A DNA stretch of 64,000 bases from Shewanella marisflavi. GTDB lineage: Bacteria > Pseudomonadota > Gammaproteobacteria > Enterobacterales > Shewanellaceae. Made by a program: the position numbers and the translations under genes. The DNA lies in assembly GCF_023283925.1 (NCBI RefSeq), contig NZ_JAKIKX010000011.1, forward strand, positions 1-64,000. The letters run 5' to 3'. The notes under the pieces were generated by a model, which was given only the letters and a program-made list of their open reading frames with translations, was not told where the DNA came from and did not search any database. The stretch's first letter is position 1, and each line of letters opens with the position of its first letter. This document shows, piece after piece, positions 26,842 through 35,792 of the stretch.

Positions 26842-27885
26842 ATGAGCTTGAATTTGCAGACTGCCCAATCTTTGTGTCTTCTACGTTTATCTGCCATCGG
26901 TGACGTGTGTCATGCGGTGGCCATGGTGCAGGCCATTCAGCGGCAATATCCACAGCTTAAGATCACTTGGGTGATTGGCAAGGTGGAGTATCAGTTGCTT
27001 AAGCATCTTCCGGGTATAGAATTTGTGATTTTCGATAAGTCCCAAGGCTGGCGCAGCTACTTTAACCTGCGCAGCGCCTTTAAAGGACGTCGTTTCGATC
27101 TGCTGCTGCATATGCAGGTGGCACTCAGGGCGACACTCGCCTCATTAGCCATCCCGGCTAAGATACGTGTGGGCTTCGACCGTGCTCGTGCCAAAGAGGG
27201 TCAGTGGCTGGTAACGAATCACAGAGTTGAACCCTTGGCGACTCCCCATGTGCTTGAGGGATTCATGGGGTTTGCCAAGGCCGTGGGTGTGACAGATATT
27301 CAGCCCAAGTGGGACATTCCCGTCCCCGCCGCAGATACCGAGTTTGCCAGAGGCTTGATCCCTGATGGCGACAAAACCTTAGTGATCTGCGCTGCAGCGA
27401 GTAAGGCCGAGCGTAACTGGTTACCAGAGCGTTACGCCCAGGTGGCTGACCATGCCTTGGCTCAGGGATATCGGGTCATACTATGCGGTGGCCCTGTCCC
27501 GATGGAGCGGGAGTTAGCCGAGACCATTCTCACACATGGCGATGCCCGCATAGAGAATCTGGTGGGCAAGACCTCGCTGACGCAACTGCTGGCGCTGCTC
27601 AAGCAGGCAAGCATAGTGTTGGCGCCAGACACTGGACCTGCACACATGGCGGTGACTCAGGGCACGCCGGTTATCGGTCTCTATGCACACTCTAATCCCG
27701 GGCGGACAGGGCCATATACCTGTTTAGATAGTGTGGTCAGCGTCTATGAAGAGGCGATTGCCCAGCAAAAAAGCGGTAGTGTGCCTTGGGGGACGCGCGC
27801 CAAGGGCGAGCATTTGATGGCGTTGATTCAGGTAGCGCCTGTGCTTGAGCAATTTGATCGTCTCTCGCAACAAGAGTCTCAATAA
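26842..27885 (+). CDS. Glycosyltransferase family 9, heptosyltransferase-like
   Basis: A 347-residue GT9 enzyme. LCLLRLSAIGDVCHAVAM at the N-terminus is the heptosyltransferase I/II signature, and the C-terminal half holds the nucleotide-sugar site with APDTGPAHMA and GLYAHSNPGRTGP. Such enzymes add L,D-manno-heptose to the LPS inner core in the cytoplasm. With WaaA and KdkA nearby, a core heptosyltransferase role is likely, but which heptose it adds cannot be said. It leads a plus-strand run with the next two transferase genes. Confidence 0.88.
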   Translation: MSLNLQTAQSLCLLRLSAIGDVCHAVAMVQAIQRQYPQLKITWVIGKVEYQLLKHLPGIEFVIFDKSQGWRSYFNLRSAFKGRRFDLLLHMQVALRATLASLAIPAKIRVGFDRARAKEGQWLVTNHRVEPLATPHVLEGFMGFAKAVGVTDIQPKWDIPVPAADTEFARGLIPDGDKTLVICAAASKAERNWLPERYAQVADHALAQGYRVILCGGPVPMERELAETILTHGDARIENLVGKTSLTQLLALLKQASIVLAPDTGPAHMAVTQGTPVIGLYAHSNPGRTGPYTCLDSVVSVYEEAIAQQKSGSVPWGTRAKGEHLMALIQVAPVLEQFDRLSQQESQ

Positions 27886-27985
27886 TGGTAGACTTCAGGT
27901 TTAATTGGTCAGTTGGATCACAGTCCGCTAGATCATGCTGTCAAGGAGCATGGGCTTGCCCCATGCATTGTTAGGGATATCGTCG

Positions 27986-29062
27986 ATGTCAGTGGCGCCA
28001 AAATTTTTGTTTGTACCTGTCTCCTGCGAACAAGGGATAGGTGAATATATGCGTTCCACCATAGTGGCCGATGAGATCAAGCGTCGTTGGCCTGAAGCCC
28101 AGATTGAGTTTGTGCTCAATAGCCATGCGCCCTACGCCAAAGATTGTCCCTATCCGACCCATCTGGTCAATGACACCCCCACCAAGCGAGTGAAAGAGGT
28201 CAATCAATTGGTCTCGCGTTTAAAACCGGATCTGGTGATCTTTGATGCCGCCGGACGTAAGGCGCAGCTCAAGCATGCTAATCGTAGCGGCGCCAAAGTG
28301 ATTTTCGTTAGCCAGCATAGGCGTAAACGCGCCCGCGGCATGAAGTTGGAGCGAGCATTGGTGACCGACAGTCATTGGGTGGTGCAGCCTGAGTTTGTGA
28401 TTGGCGATATCAGCCGCTTCGATCGTTTGAAGCTTAATTTGATCAACCGCGCTGAGCCTATCTTTACCGGTTCTATCTTTGCCCGGCCAGATGAGAGTTT
28501 GCAGCGTCAGTTACAGCAAAAATATGGCCTGCTGCCTAAAGAGTATCTTCTCTATAGCGCAGGCTCTGGCGGACACTATTTGGGATCAACCCTGGCGGCG
28601 GAGCGTTTTGCCGAGGTGGCCCAGGCCTGTTACCAACAGACGGGCATGCCCTGCGTCATGGTTTATGGCCCTAACTATCCCAAAAGCCTGCCTCAGCTTG
28701 ACGGCGTGATAGCCATAGAGCAGCTCTCAAGCCTGGAATTTATCAATCTGCTCGATGGTGCCGCAGGGGCTGTGCTCAGCGGCGGCGATACCCTGTTACA
28801 GTCGATAGCGCTTAAGGTGCCCACTTTGACGGTGGCCGTCTCTAAGGATCAACCCAAGCGAATTCAGCGCTGCGTGCAGCGAGGCCTAGCTCTTAGCAGT
28901 GATATTGATGTACAGACTATGTCTGCTCAGGCTCAGCGCCTGCTGGAACCGCAGACAGTCGCGCAGCTCACTGCCAAAATGGACAGCGAGGCCGATGCCA
29001 AGGGGCTAGATATCTGTATGGCCGAGATCGCCAGATTATTAGGGCTGGCCGGTGAGCGCTAA
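27986..29062 (+). CDS. MurG-like (GT28-type) glycosyltransferase
   Basis: A 358-residue GT-B fold protein. The N-terminal half starts APKFLFVPVSCEQGIGEYMR, similar to MurG-like enzymes that read nucleotide sugars; the C-terminal half has LYSAGSGGHYLGS and AVLSGGDTLLQSIALKVPTL, the donor-binding block of GT28 proteins. Acceptor and sugar are unknown. I start at ATG 27986, with TAGGGAT about 8 bases before it; in-frame ATGs at 27935 and 27950 are alternatives. It overlaps the next gene by 11 bp. Confidence 0.75.
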   Translation: MSVAPKFLFVPVSCEQGIGEYMRSTIVADEIKRRWPEAQIEFVLNSHAPYAKDCPYPTHLVNDTPTKRVKEVNQLVSRLKPDLVIFDAAGRKAQLKHANRSGAKVIFVSQHRRKRARGMKLERALVTDSHWVVQPEFVIGDISRFDRLKLNLINRAEPIFTGSIFARPDESLQRQLQQKYGLLPKEYLLYSAGSGGHYLGSTLAAERFAEVAQACYQQTGMPCVMVYGPNYPKSLPQLDGVIAIEQLSSLEFINLLDGAAGAVLSGGDTLLQSIALKVPTLTVAVSKDQPKRIQRCVQRGLALSSDIDVQTMSAQAQRLLEPQTVAQLTAKMDSEADAKGLDICMAEIARLLGLAGER

Positions 29063-30143
29063 GCGTATTGCCTTAGTCATAGATAGTCTAGCTGGTGGTG
29101 GTGCAGAAAAAATTGTGCTCACTTTAGCCGCCGAGCTTAAACGTCAGGGGCATGAGCCCCACCTCTTAGTGCTCATGCCTCAATATGACTATGGGTTGCC
29201 CGATGATATTCCCCTGCATGTCTGTTTCGAACCGCGCGAACGGCATATCATCTCCTGGTGGCGACTGGGTCGTTCTTCCGCACGGGTAAAGCAGTGGATC
29301 GATGGAATCGAGCAAACCTATGGTAGTTTCGATCTTATCTTGTCTAATCTGGATAAGAGTAACTTGTTGTTGACCCGCGCCGAGGTCTCGCCGCTCTATA
29401 TCGTGGTACATAACTCTATCGAAGAGGAGTTAACGCGTGAGCGTAAACTTGGACCTCTGGCTTATCTCACTATGCTCAGGGCCAAGCGGGCACTGAACGG
29501 CCAAGCGTTGATCACTGTTTCTCGTGGGATAGAACAAGAGATAAGACAAAGTGGGCGTATCGCGCCCCGCAGCATGCGCACCATCTATAATCCATTCGAT
29601 GTCGAAGCGATAAAGGTTAAGGCTGAAGAGCAGATCCCAGATATTCCCAAGGGGGATTATCTTATTCATGTCGGGCGCGTCGCACGTCAGAAACGCCACG
29701 ACATACTGTTTAAGTCGCTGGCCAAGATGGACAAGCCCTTGCCACTGGTGCTGCTTTGCAATAACCCCAAGAAGGCGATGAAGCTCGCCAGAAAGCATGG
29801 CGTGGCCGATCGTATCATTTGCCCCGGATTTCAGGCTAATCCCTTTCCCTGGATCAAAGGGGCGAAACTGCTGGTGTTAAGTTCGGACTATGAAGGCTTG
29901 CCCACAGTTTTGATTGAGTCGCTGATTTGCTCAACGCCTGTGGTGAGCACTCTTTGTCCCCATGGCCCAGATGAGATAATGACCGGCGAGCTTGCACAGT
30001 ATCTAGTGCCCCGACGGGATGCTGATGCCTTGAGTCGCAAGATTAATCAGGCGTTGGTCAGTTACCCGCCATTGGCCCAGAGTGATATCTTAGCTAAGGT
30101 CAATATCGACAAGATTGTCGCCGATTATCTTGCCCTCTGCTGA
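29052..30143 (+). CDS. Glycosyltransferase family 4
   Basis: A 363-residue retaining GT-B enzyme. The N-terminus IALVIDSLAGGGAEKIVLTLA is a typical GT4 acceptor-domain start with the glycine-rich loop. In the C-terminal domain HVGRVARQKRHDIL and YEGLPTVLIESL carry the E-x7-E donor motif. It starts at GTG 29052 inside the preceding gene, so translation is probably coupled. It likely adds a sugar to the LPS core or O-chain in the cytoplasm; the exact linkage is unknown. It ends 14 bp before the convergent GT2 gene. Confidence 0.85.
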   Translation: MSAKRIALVIDSLAGGGAEKIVLTLAAELKRQGHEPHLLVLMPQYDYGLPDDIPLHVCFEPRERHIISWWRLGRSSARVKQWIDGIEQTYGSFDLILSNLDKSNLLLTRAEVSPLYIVVHNSIEEELTRERKLGPLAYLTMLRAKRALNGQALITVSRGIEQEIRQSGRIAPRSMRTIYNPFDVEAIKVKAEEQIPDIPKGDYLIHVGRVARQKRHDILFKSLAKMDKPLPLVLLCNNPKKAMKLARKHGVADRIICPGFQANPFPWIKGAKLLVLSSDYEGLPTVLIESLICSTPVVSTLCPHGPDEIMTGELAQYLVPRRDADALSRKINQALVSYPPLAQSDILAKVNIDKIVADYLALC

Positions 30144-30157
30144 CGATTCGAGTGCGG

Positions 30158-30952
30158 TTAAAGACTAGGCAGTTCGGCAATGCCTTGGGCACAGCGAATA
30201 GACTTGTTTTTCAAAGTGCTGTGAAATAATTGGCTATTGACCTCTAGCTGTTGGCGACAACTCTCCTTATGATGCAGATGAAAGGCGACGGCGTAGAATT
30301 TGACCCGCTTACGCCATTTGCCGTTATGAAACATCCGTAGGGCGAATTCCTTATCCTCTGGTCCCCACCCCTCGAACGCCTCGTTAAAGCCATTAATTGC
30401 TAACGCATCCTGACGCCAAAAACCAAGATTGCATCCATGTATTCCCTCAACCGAGTCTGGTTGACCCCATCCGCACCGCTGACTGAGCCATTGGCTTCTT
30501 AGCGCGAGCTTCCGTCCTCTGGTGATCCCGCGAGAAAGCAAACTTGGCTGACTCATTCCAGATAATACCGAGCTGCTGAGCTTGGGCCCCATCTTGATGC
30601 GTTTTCCCGTAACCAAGCAGTCTGGCTCGGCTATGGCTAGGTGATCGGCGACAAAGTGCGGGTGTAAAACCATATCGCCATCGATCATTATGATGTACTC
30701 GTGCTTGGCAAGGCGAATAGCGCGATTGCGACTGGTCGATAGCCTAAAGCCCTTATCCTCATGCCAGCTGTGAACCAGGGGCACGGGAAAGTTGGTTGCT
30801 AGGCGGGCGATAAGCTCTCTTGTCTCTGCCGTTGAACCATCATCGGCGATGATCACCTCATCGGGTAGGCAAGATTGTGTTTCCACACTGGCGAGCACGA
30901 CATTCAGGGCTGCAGACCAGTTATAGGTGGTGATAATTAAGCTAGTGGACAT
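30158..30952 (-). CDS. Glycosyltransferase family 2
   Basis: A 264-residue GT-A enzyme. SLIITTYNWSAALNVVLASV, a DDGS loop and MIDGDMVLHPHF (with the metal DxD) form the GT2 core. The second half, with IHGCNLGFWRQDALAINGFNE cut across the domain and GWGPEDKEFALRM, matches the galactosyltransferase-type C-terminal module found in chondroitin- and LPS-type GT2 enzymes. The sugar is unknown. It is the distal gene of a minus-strand group with two others upstream. Confidence 0.85.
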   Translation of the reverse strand: MSTSLIITTYNWSAALNVVLASVETQSCLPDEVIIADDGSTAETRELIARLATNFPVPLVHSWHEDKGFRLSTSRNRAIRLAKHEYIIMIDGDMVLHPHFVADHLAIAEPDCLVTGKRIKMGPKLSSSVLSGMSQPSLLSRGITRGRKLALRSQWLSQRCGWGQPDSVEGIHGCNLGFWRQDALAINGFNEAFEGWGPEDKEFALRMFHNGKWRKRVKFYAVAFHLHHKESCRQQLEVNSQLFHSTLKNKSIRCAQGIAELPSL

Positions 30953-31158
30953 AAACGTGAGTTAAGTAAAAACCTAAGTTCTGTATAACTCATTATCTAT
31001 AACTATACGAATTTACTCGTTTTTATGTTGTTTTTGAGTTGAGAGTGTAATTTTTTTGTAGGGGGTGTTGAGCTTTTTTGTCGGGCGTGTGCATAAAATA
31101 TGAGCAAAGGGTGAGCGTAGGGGCGACATTAATTGCCCCTACATTCTTGTGTTGGTCA

Positions 31159-32007
31159 TTAGTATTTTTGAGAGGGGTGTATCAGACCAAATATCCAGCT
31201 AAGAAGAGGGATAGGCAGCTTGGTTTTTCGCTGTTGTTTCAGCATGTACCAGTGCCAAGCCTGCTGCTTGTATTCTAATATCTCTGACCTTGATAGGCGC
31301 TCTTTATACATGTCGCAGTAATCGGCAATATACTTGAGTTCTCTCATGGGAATCTTCCCGCGATAGCCTCTGCCTGCGTAATGTATGAAGCTTGCTTCCT
31401 GATAATTCTCAGCACCTAATAGCGGCATGCGATTAAAGCGTTTATCTACGCAAACACTTTTGATTTTATCTCTCCGAATCAAATAATTGATATAGGTTTG
31501 ATCGTAAAACTTCACTTCGTTGCAGATTTTTTGCATCTCTTCTGCGCTAGCGTTATCGAACAGGCCAGCCTGCTTAGAAACCAAAATCATGCCTGAATTA
31601 AAATAGATCATTTTGCCATCGTCGATGGGCCACTCTACGTCGCCCAGCACTTGATTAATTTGAGCTGCCTGTTGAGACCTATCAATGTGCGCGCCCTCAT
31701 TAAACATGTAGACGGTATCGAGTTCGGGACATTGTTCAAATATATTTTCCGCCCAAGGAGAAATCAGCATGTCGGCATCTAGATAGAGTACGCGATCATA
31801 TTCTTTGAGGATTTCTTGCATATATAGCTTTTCAGACCAGGCGGGACTAGCATCAAATTTTTTATTATTTACATGGAGTTTGTAGTGAAGGCGATCTGAG
31901 ATGATGAGATCGGCCGAGACCTTTTCCGCATATTGTTTGAAGCTCGAAATGGCAGCCCGATACATGGGGTTGTCGCCAATGGCGAGAGTGAAGATTGCTT
32001 TTTTCAT
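31159..32007 (-). CDS. Glycosyltransferase family 8-like protein
   Basis: A 282-residue GT-A protein. The start KKAIFTLAIGDNPMYRAAISSF and the metal motif YLDADMLI resemble GT8 and related LPS glycosyl/galactosyltransferases; MIYFNSGMILV and FYDQTYINYLI fit the donor pocket of the fold. A basic tail (KQQRKTKLPIP) may bind the membrane. Its start is 16 bp after the end of the upstream GT9 gene, so these are co-transcribed. The 206-bp gap downstream, before the GT2 gene, is AT-rich and probably holds another promoter. Confidence 0.75.
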   Translation of the reverse strand: MKKAIFTLAIGDNPMYRAAISSFKQYAEKVSADLIISDRLHYKLHVNNKKFDASPAWSEKLYMQEILKEYDRVLYLDADMLISPWAENIFEQCPELDTVYMFNEGAHIDRSQQAAQINQVLGDVEWPIDDGKMIYFNSGMILVSKQAGLFDNASAEEMQKICNEVKFYDQTYINYLIRRDKIKSVCVDKRFNRMPLLGAENYQEASFIHYAGRGYRGKIPMRELKYIADYCDMYKERLSRSEILEYKQQAWHWYMLKQQRKTKLPIPLLSWIFGLIHPSQKY

Positions 32008-32023
32008 AATTAGGCCTTGGCTG

Positions 32024-33151
32024 TTATGAGCTTAAAGGTAAACAAGATGCTTGAACTTGGGCGAGCGTTGCCATCACTTCATTGACGCTAATATCGCTAA
32101 CATATCCCTTGCCCGTATTGGCATACAGGACTTTTGAGGTCGCGGTTTCCGGCGGTGCCCAGTAAGGTTTTTTCTGGCGCATCATGGCGATAAGCGGCCG
32201 CTGGCTGGCGGTGGCAAAGTGCATGATGGCGGTTTCGACCGTGATCACTCTATCGGCGGCGGCTATTAAGGCGGGAAGCTCGAAGAAATTGTTCTCGACG
32301 GTAAACACGGCGACGTGCGAGTTAGCCAGCTGTTTCTCTTGTGCAATAGCATCTTTGAGCGCCCCATAGTTTTCAGGCGTGCTGTTGACGATAAAGCGAC
32401 TGTCGGGTGACTGCTCTGTGATGCGTGCGATCAATTCAAAGAGTTGTGATTGATGCCAGTCACGCTTCTTATTGGTCGATAGATGGTTGAGGAAATACAC
32501 AGGGCCCTGGGCGCTAGCGTTAAACTGTTTCGTAAGCCAATCCTTAACCGTTTGCACAAATTCAGGGGCAATGGTTAAAGAGGGCATAAAGTCCTGCTTT
32601 TTCATTGTGAGTCCTGTAATGCGGTGCAGTAGCTGATAGTAGCGATCGGTAATGTGGTGTTGCTCGCCGAGGGCATCCACGTCGATCTTAAAGGTCTTGT
32701 CGCTGTGACGGAAAAACCATGCATCGAGCAGCCCGCCAAATTTAGACTTGGCCAGGCTTGTGACGATAAATCCCTTGGGACTGATGCGTCTGGCGAGTTG
32801 GGAGAACTGTTCACTCTTGCTACCAGAGTGAGTGATCACCAAATCATAATTTAGCGCCTTGGCGGTCTCGATTTGACTGTCTTGCATCGCCTTGCTGTCG
32901 CAGCAGCCATAGCTGCGACTGAAAGCGGGCTCGGCTGTTATCCATTGCAGCATGATCTTGCTGCGGGATAAGCGCCAGCTATCTTGATTATTTCGATTGT
33001 CATCGAGCCAAATATCTACCTCAAGATGCGGGTTCTGCCACTTAAGGGCCGCTAAAAAGGTTTTGAGATAGAGAAAGTCGCCCAGTGCCAGTGGTGATAT
33101 AAAGAGGAGTCTTTTTGCCTGTGCTAATCGCTCAAGTGGTATAAGAGACAT
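32024..33151 (-). CDS. Glycosyltransferase family 9 protein
   Basis: A 375-residue protein of the heptosyltransferase superfamily. The N-terminal LLFISPLALGDFLYLKTFLAAL matches the GT9 acceptor domain, but with ALGDF in place of the usual AIGDV. The C-terminal part has FLNHLSTNKKRDWHQ and DRVITVETAIMHFATA, the donor-binding loop. It is probably an outer-core transferase rather than a canonical inner-core heptosyltransferase, because identity to WaaC/WaaF is visibly low. It is first in its minus-strand operon and divergent from the glycerophosphotransferase gene. Confidence 0.78.
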   Translation of the reverse strand: MSLIPLERLAQAKRLLFISPLALGDFLYLKTFLAALKWQNPHLEVDIWLDDNRNNQDSWRLSRSKIMLQWITAEPAFSRSYGCCDSKAMQDSQIETAKALNYDLVITHSGSKSEQFSQLARRISPKGFIVTSLAKSKFGGLLDAWFFRHSDKTFKIDVDALGEQHHITDRYYQLLHRITGLTMKKQDFMPSLTIAPEFVQTVKDWLTKQFNASAQGPVYFLNHLSTNKKRDWHQSQLFELIARITEQSPDSRFIVNSTPENYGALKDAIAQEKQLANSHVAVFTVENNFFELPALIAAADRVITVETAIMHFATASQRPLIAMMRQKKPYWAPPETATSKVLYANTGKGYVSDISVNEVMATLAQVQASCLPLSS

Positions 33152-33459
33152 TGTGCCCTAGCCGATATAATGAGGTTGGCCTAAGGATACATGGCTTTGA
33201 TGACACTGAAAACCTTGCCCTTGTTAATTGTTCTTGAGGATGGGCAAGCTGTGGGTGACAGATCACGATATCATGGGCTTTGTCATGGTTTCACGCGGCT
33301 GCGCGACAAATGGGCTGTAGTATTAATGGAATGTGTTACAATCTGCGCCAGTATGCCCATTGATAGACTTAGTGTCTGCTTGATAAGTGTTTGGTGGCGG
33401 GGTGCCGCTGCACAATCAAGCTAAACCTTAGGTTTCGATAACCAGCGAGAAGATTGATA
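33152..33459. other. Divergent promoter region of the polysaccharide cluster
   Basis: About 310 bp between the minus-strand GT9 gene and the plus-strand glycerophosphotransferase gene. A TACAAT -10-like hexamer (33337-33342, plus strand) lies about 118 bp before the glycerophosphotransferase start, but no good -35 precedes it. No RNA or gene is seen. Confidence 0.4.
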
Positions 33460-34530
33460 GTGATCTGTTTTGATGTTCTGCATCCATACTACTTGCCGCA
33501 GTATTTGCCCGTTATGCAGGAGCTGAAGGCTCGGGGTGAAGCGGTGCGATTCGTTATTTATCGCAGCCAAGATCAGCAGGCAGCCCTCGATGCGCTGGTA
33601 GCGCAGCATGAGTTAGAAGTCGAGTGGGTTAACTCTGAGGAAGAGGCATTGGCCTACTACCTGACGGAGAAACCGAGCTGGGTGATCTTCGGCAACAGTT
33701 TTGATGCCGCCACTAAGCTAAAGGGCTGTTGCAAAACGGCGCTGATGCAACATGGTATCGGGCCTAAAGCCTGCTATTACACAGTGTCCGAATCAGATAT
33801 GGATGTGCGCTTTGTCGAGGGTGAATATCGCCTCAAGCGTCTGCAGCAGCTCTATCCCCAAAAAAACTTTATCGATACAGGCTACGCTAAGTTAGATCCT
33901 ATCGTGCAGGGCTGTGAGAAGGGACTAGACCTTGCGGCGCTTGGGCTCGATCCCGCCAAGCCAACCCTACTTTATGCGCCCACCTTCTACCCCAGCAGCA
34001 TAGAGAAGATGACTAAGGACTGGCCCAGTGCCTTTAGCGAATACAACATATTACTTAAGCCACATTATTTTTCGTTGAGCAAGCCCAGCTATAAGAAGCA
34101 GAAACGTCTGCTGGAACACTGGGGTACCTTTGATAATGCGTATCTGGCGCCGGTGGAGCAAGCGAATTTATTGCCTTTCATGGCCAGTGCGGATCTCTTG
34201 ATCAGTGATGCCTCATCGGCGCTGTTTGAGTTTGCGGCCCTGGATAAGCCTGTAGTCTGGTGCGATTTCTATCATCTGCGCTGGAGTTATCGTGGCATCT
34301 TAAGTTTTCGTTTTAAAAATCGCATGGATGAAGATCTTTATCGCTACGCTGGTGTGGCGGCACACGCGGCGTCCTACAAGGAGCTCAAGGCGGTAGTGGA
34401 TCAACAGATCGCTGAGCCCGAATCATATGCGGCAAAGCGAGCTCAATATACCTTAGAGTTAGCCGGTCAGGTTGACGGCCACTGTAGCCAGCGAATCGTC
34501 GACTATCTTTTATCCGAAGAGGCTTCATGA
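33460..34530 (+). CDS. CDP-glycerol glycerophosphotransferase family protein
   Basis: A 356-residue member of the TagB/TagF superfamily. The C-terminal half has LYAPTFYPSS, NILLKPHYFSLS, DLLISDASSALFEFAALDKPVVW, the characteristic nucleotide-binding block for CDP-glycerol or CDP-ribitol. It would transfer glycerol phosphate to a polysaccharide or LPS acceptor. I favour GTG 33460 as start (AGAAG 7 bases before); a TTG at 33454 is possible. Its stop overlaps the start of the TagD-like gene as ATGA, and that gene should supply its donor. Confidence 0.8.
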   Translation: MICFDVLHPYYLPQYLPVMQELKARGEAVRFVIYRSQDQQAALDALVAQHELEVEWVNSEEEALAYYLTEKPSWVIFGNSFDAATKLKGCCKTALMQHGIGPKACYYTVSESDMDVRFVEGEYRLKRLQQLYPQKNFIDTGYAKLDPIVQGCEKGLDLAALGLDPAKPTLLYAPTFYPSSIEKMTKDWPSAFSEYNILLKPHYFSLSKPSYKKQKRLLEHWGTFDNAYLAPVEQANLLPFMASADLLISDASSALFEFAALDKPVVWCDFYHLRWSYRGILSFRFKNRMDEDLYRYAGVAAHAASYKELKAVVDQQIAEPESYAAKRAQYTLELAGQVDGHCSQRIVDYLLSEEAS

Positions 34531-34919
34531 GAATTATTACTTTCGGGACTTTCGATATGTTTCATATCGGGCATCTCAACATTATCGAGCGCGCCAGAGA
34601 GCTTGGTGATCACCTAACGGTGGGGGTTTCGTCGGACGCGCTGAACTTCTCCAAGAAGCAGCGATATCCCATCTGTAACGAACGTGACAGAATGCGCATC
34701 GTTAAGGCACTTGCCTGTGTTGATGAGGTGTTTTTGGAGGAGTCACTCGAGTTAAAGGCTGATTATATCAAGGCGCATAAGGCAGATTGCCTGGTGATGG
34801 GCGATGACTGGCAAGGGAAGTTTGATCATCTCAAATCATTGTGCCAAGTGGTCTATTTACCGCGAACCCCGGCCATTTCAACTACTCAACTGATTGAGGT
34901 AGTTAAGGAAATTAAATAA
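34527..34919 (+). CDS. Glycerol-3-phosphate cytidylyltransferase-like (TagD family)
   Basis: A 130-residue nucleotidyltransferase. TFGTFDMFHIGHLNIIERA holds the HxGH motif (HIGH), and the C-terminal RTPAISTTQLI matches the RTxGISTT signature of TagD with proline for glycine. TagD makes CDP-glycerol from CTP and glycerol 3-phosphate. It overlaps the glycerophosphotransferase gene by 4 bp, so the two probably form a donor-and-transfer pair. Ethanolamine-phosphate or other cytidylyltransferases share the fold, so the substrate is inferred from context. Confidence 0.82.
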   Translation: MRIITFGTFDMFHIGHLNIIERARELGDHLTVGVSSDALNFSKKQRYPICNERDRMRIVKALACVDEVFLEESLELKADYIKAHKADCLVMGDDWQGKFDHLKSLCQVVYLPRTPAISTTQLIEVVKEIK

Positions 34920-35314
34920 TAAAAGCTTCTATTAGATTATCTGGGGCTTTTTGATCACACAGTGATACTTCCGTCTTATCTTGGCATTGGCTTATGGGCC
35001 GCCGCAAAGGTTAACCCGCTGTTTTCCAGCATACTTAGCCTAAGGTTAGAAGCCTCCCATACCGCGTTTAATCATAGGTATTTATCTTTTGGGAGGCTTA
35101 ATGCTGCTGTGTATTGAATGACGGTTTATCCTGCCTGTCTTGGCATCGGTGACTGCTTACCAAACATTCCCTCGTGGCATTTGTACACCCTTGATACAGA
35201 ATGTCGCCTTTCGCGATTTTTTCACCAATAAACAATTCGACGTCAGTGGTTCAATACCTGGGGGAAACTCGTTAAACTATGCGCCATTAGACCCTCAGAT
35301 TAGGTTTTTGAAAG
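34920..35314. other. Gap with a large inverted repeat before coaD
   Basis: Just after the TagD-like gene a weak hairpin followed by TTTTT (about 34923-34952) may terminate transcription. At 35050-35099 AAGCCTCCCA and TGGGAGGCTT are perfect 10-bp inverted copies enclosing 30 bp, inside which TACC/GGTA can also pair. No T-run follows. It may be an mRNA structure or repeat element. The remainder should hold the coaD promoter. No gene is seen. Confidence 0.45.
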
Positions 35315-35791
35315 ATGCACACCAAAGCGATTTATCCAGGAACATTTGACCCCGTCACTAACGGTCATACCGACCTTATCGAGCGCGCGGCAAAATTGTT
35401 TAAGCAGGTGGTGATCGGCATAGCGGCTAATCCTTCTAAACAGCCCAAATTTAGCCTGGACGAAAGGGTTAAACTGGTCAAAAGGGTGACTGAGCATCTG
35501 GACAACGTTGAGGTTGTGGGATTTAGTGGCCTGCTGGTGGATTTTGCCAAGGAGCAAAATGCCAGCGTGTTAGTGCGTGGCCTGCGTGCGGTATCTGATT
35601 TTGAATATGAGTTTCAGCTTGCCAATATGAACAGGCGCCTAAGCGCCGATCTGGAGAGCGTGTTTTTAACCCCGGCCGAAGAGAATTCGTTTATCTCTTC
35701 GACCCTGGTGAAAGAGGTGGCATTACATGGTGGTGATGTCAGTCAGTTTGTGCATGAAGAAGTAGCCAAAGCGCTGCAAAAAAAGGATTAA
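35315..35791 (+). CDS. coaD: Pantetheine-phosphate adenylyltransferase
   Basis: A 158-residue hexameric enzyme of coenzyme A synthesis that adenylates 4'-phosphopantetheine. AIYPGTFDPVTNGHTDLI holds the (T/H)xGH motif, LVRGLRAVSDFEYE binds substrate and FISSTLVKEVA is the ISSTxxR/K-like loop. The length is typical. The ATG follows GAAAG. It is followed after 1 bp by the Wzi-like gene, which suggests read-through. In enterics coaD also lies beside waaA and LPS genes, as here. Confidence 0.96.
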   Translation: MHTKAIYPGTFDPVTNGHTDLIERAAKLFKQVVIGIAANPSKQPKFSLDERVKLVKRVTEHLDNVEVVGFSGLLVDFAKEQNASVLVRGLRAVSDFEYEFQLANMNRRLSADLESVFLTPAEENSFISSTLVKEVALHGGDVSQFVHEEVAKALQKKD

Positions 35792-35792
35792 T

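Noticed and set aside
31078..31278. 66-codon plus-strand frame near the GT8-like gene
   Set aside because: More than half is antisense to the conserved glycosyltransferase C-terminus and it lacks a ribosome site.
33191..33424. 77-codon frame in the divergent promoter region
   Set aside because: No ribosome site, no recognisable domain, odd composition.
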